A stretch of 64,000 nucleotides of DNA, from the NCBI RefSeq assembly GCF_040954645.1, contig NC_092805.1, positions 15,774,741 through 15,838,740 on the forward strand. The letters are read 5' to 3'. Origin of the DNA: Diabrotica undecimpunctata (lineage: Eukaryota > Arthropoda > Insecta > Coleoptera > Chrysomelidae). The notes under the pieces are model-generated. The model did not search any database and was not told where the DNA came from. It saw nothing but the letters and a program-made list of their open reading frames with translations. Every line of letters starts with the position of its first letter. The stretch's first letter is position 1. A program made the position numbers and the translations under genes. Below, in pieces: positions 62,974-64,000 of this stretch.

Positions 62974-63841
62974 CCCTCGTAAGCCGGTGCGGGGTACAGC
63001 TGCACCCCAGAACTTCTTTTCCCCGCCTATCTTCGCATTCCTCCTATTACAGCATTTAAAACTCATTGCGTTTACGTGATTTTTTGGAAAACTGACTGTA
63101 GGGTGGAAATACACCCCACGATTTGTTGACGGAACATTTTGATAATAAAGTTGGTGAAGACAAAGATGCCTATGAACCTAAAATGATAACAAAACAAAAG
63201 CAGCTGTTGACGTAGTGAAAAAAATGACACAACAATACACAACATAGCACTAACCATGCGATGGACCATGGTAATGTTTTATCACCTATTAGATATTTCA
63301 GCCATAAATGCTTTCAAAATTTGGAAAATATAAAATCCAAATTACGATGGGAAACATTTGGATGCAGTTTTTTTATTAGACTTCGGACGGAAATTCATGA
63401 AAAAAATATTATCTACAGATATTAAAGAACAAGTAATATGCACTTTCAGTTACGTCTAATGATAAAAATTGCATATCCTGAATTGGATGTTTCTGATGTT
63501 CCACCTGGATCTAACTTAGTATCGGGACAAAGTCGGTGTTACTTATGCTAGAGAAAAAAAGGCCGAAAGTCCCTGTATTGTGTGTAAAATCTTTGTTTGT
63601 GTTACTCACTGTGCAAAATTTCATGTATTTGTCTTGCAACGATAATTAGTTTTTATTTAATGAAGAAATAAGTACTTTGTTTATAAAATTATTGTTTTAT
63701 ATTTTACCTAATGAACAAATTCTAATTATCTTTCAAATTAATTTCCACGACGTTTACATAAATAAAAAAGGATATCCGATAGGGTGCAAACGCACCCCGC
63801 ACAGTTGTTTACGTAAGAATCTAGGCACCGTCTTAGGAGAG
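62974..63841 (+). mobile_element. Internally deleted piggyBac element, 868 bp
   Basis: Flanked by TTAA (62970-62973, 63842-63845). Ends: CCCTCGTAAGCCGGTGC at left, complement CTCTCCTAAGACGGTGC at right, 17 bp with three mismatches. Three GGGTG...CACCC inverted motifs lie at 62991-63008, about 63101-63116 and 63783-63798. It keeps only the last quarter of a transposase, so it depends on another copy for movement. Confidence 0.85.
63130..63650 (+). pseudogene. piggyBac transposase C-terminal remnant
   Basis: Plus frames: KQKAAVDVVKKMTQQYTT (where GAVDxxD is expected), then MRWTMVMFYHLLDISAINAF, KIWKI, stop, NPNYDGKHLDAVFLLDFGRK, then IAYPELDVSDVPPGSNLVSG and a Cys-rich end QSRCYLC...SPCIVCKIFVCVTHCAKFH. 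The order catalytic Asp region, RRW...FY.LLD...INAF, Cys-rich domain is that of PGBD4-like piggyBac proteins. Frameshifts and stops; first two catalytic Asp regions missing. Confidence 0.7.
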
Positions 63842-63845
63842 TTAA

Positions 63846-64000
63846 AGTGAAAAATCATTCTTTTTTACAAAATTTTATTCAAAAAACGAAGCAAAAAAAA
63901 ACAGGAAAAACGCGATTTTACTTTTTTTCCCCATTTTTCCCCATAACTTTTTTCCACGGGAGTTTAGGTTTAGGTATTGCTTCAAAAAAAAAAAAAAATT
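63846..64000. other. Low-complexity A/T tracts
   Basis: Runs of A and T with CCCC interruptions up to the window end; nothing else. Confidence 0.6.

Noticed and set aside
1..64000. CRISPR arrays, operons, prophage or bacterial genes
   Set aside because: No regularly spaced direct repeats, no ribosome binding sites and no dense coding; all supported coding sequence is of eukaryotic transposon type.

Overview
The window looks like a stretch of AT-rich arthropod, most likely insect, nuclear DNA. I base this on the repeat content (RTE-type and Jockey/CR1-type LINEs, Penelope-like GIY-YIG remnants, piggyBac, hAT and Tc1/mariner-group elements, MITEs), on TATA/Inr-like and splice-like signals, and on the absence of operons, bacterial ribosome binding sites and dense coding. 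I favour a repeat-rich beetle-like genome, but the sequence does not prove the order. I see no rRNA, convincing tRNA or CRISPR array.

Layout. 0-5 kb: a 5'-truncated LINE with an 11-bp target duplication sits inside an older Jockey/CR1-type LINE; then a GC-rich island with a possible first coding exon (2995-3063) and a Penelope remnant. 5-17 kb: LINE fragments, several nested, and one 1,235-bp internally deleted hAT element with a perfect 8-bp target duplication. 17-23 kb: the most striking part. Two full-length transposases with a D-D-82-E catalytic spacing, the signature I associate with the Sailor group of the IS630/Tc1/mariner superfamily. The first lies in a complete 2.39-kb element with terminal inverted repeats and TA ends; the second has a readable TATA+Inr promoter but no recognised ends and is followed by a TTAA-flanked MITE. 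23-45 kb: dispersed repeats, a FLYWCH zinc-finger ORF, many antisense LINEs, a Jockey-type reverse transcriptase followed by an unusual GC-richer segment full of perfect stem-loops (37.9-39.1 kb), and a possible solo LTR.

45-64 kb: an almost intact piggyBac element (TTAA duplications, 12-bp terminal repeats, D-D-D transposase with one stop codon and one 4-bp frameshift), a second piggyBac-like transposase remnant, a MITE with about 120-bp inverted arms, sense and antisense Jockey-type LINEs, a nearly identical 371-bp tandem duplication of a deleted LINE, and a third, internally deleted piggyBac element at the right end.

There is no pathway here. The window records transposon history: insertion into insertion, internal deletion, tandem duplication, and probable recombination between copies. 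The only candidates for host or domesticated function are the second DD82E ORF, the FLYWCH ORF, and two putative exons (2995-3063 and 33879-34046). All similarity statements come from reading motifs by eye; no search was run.
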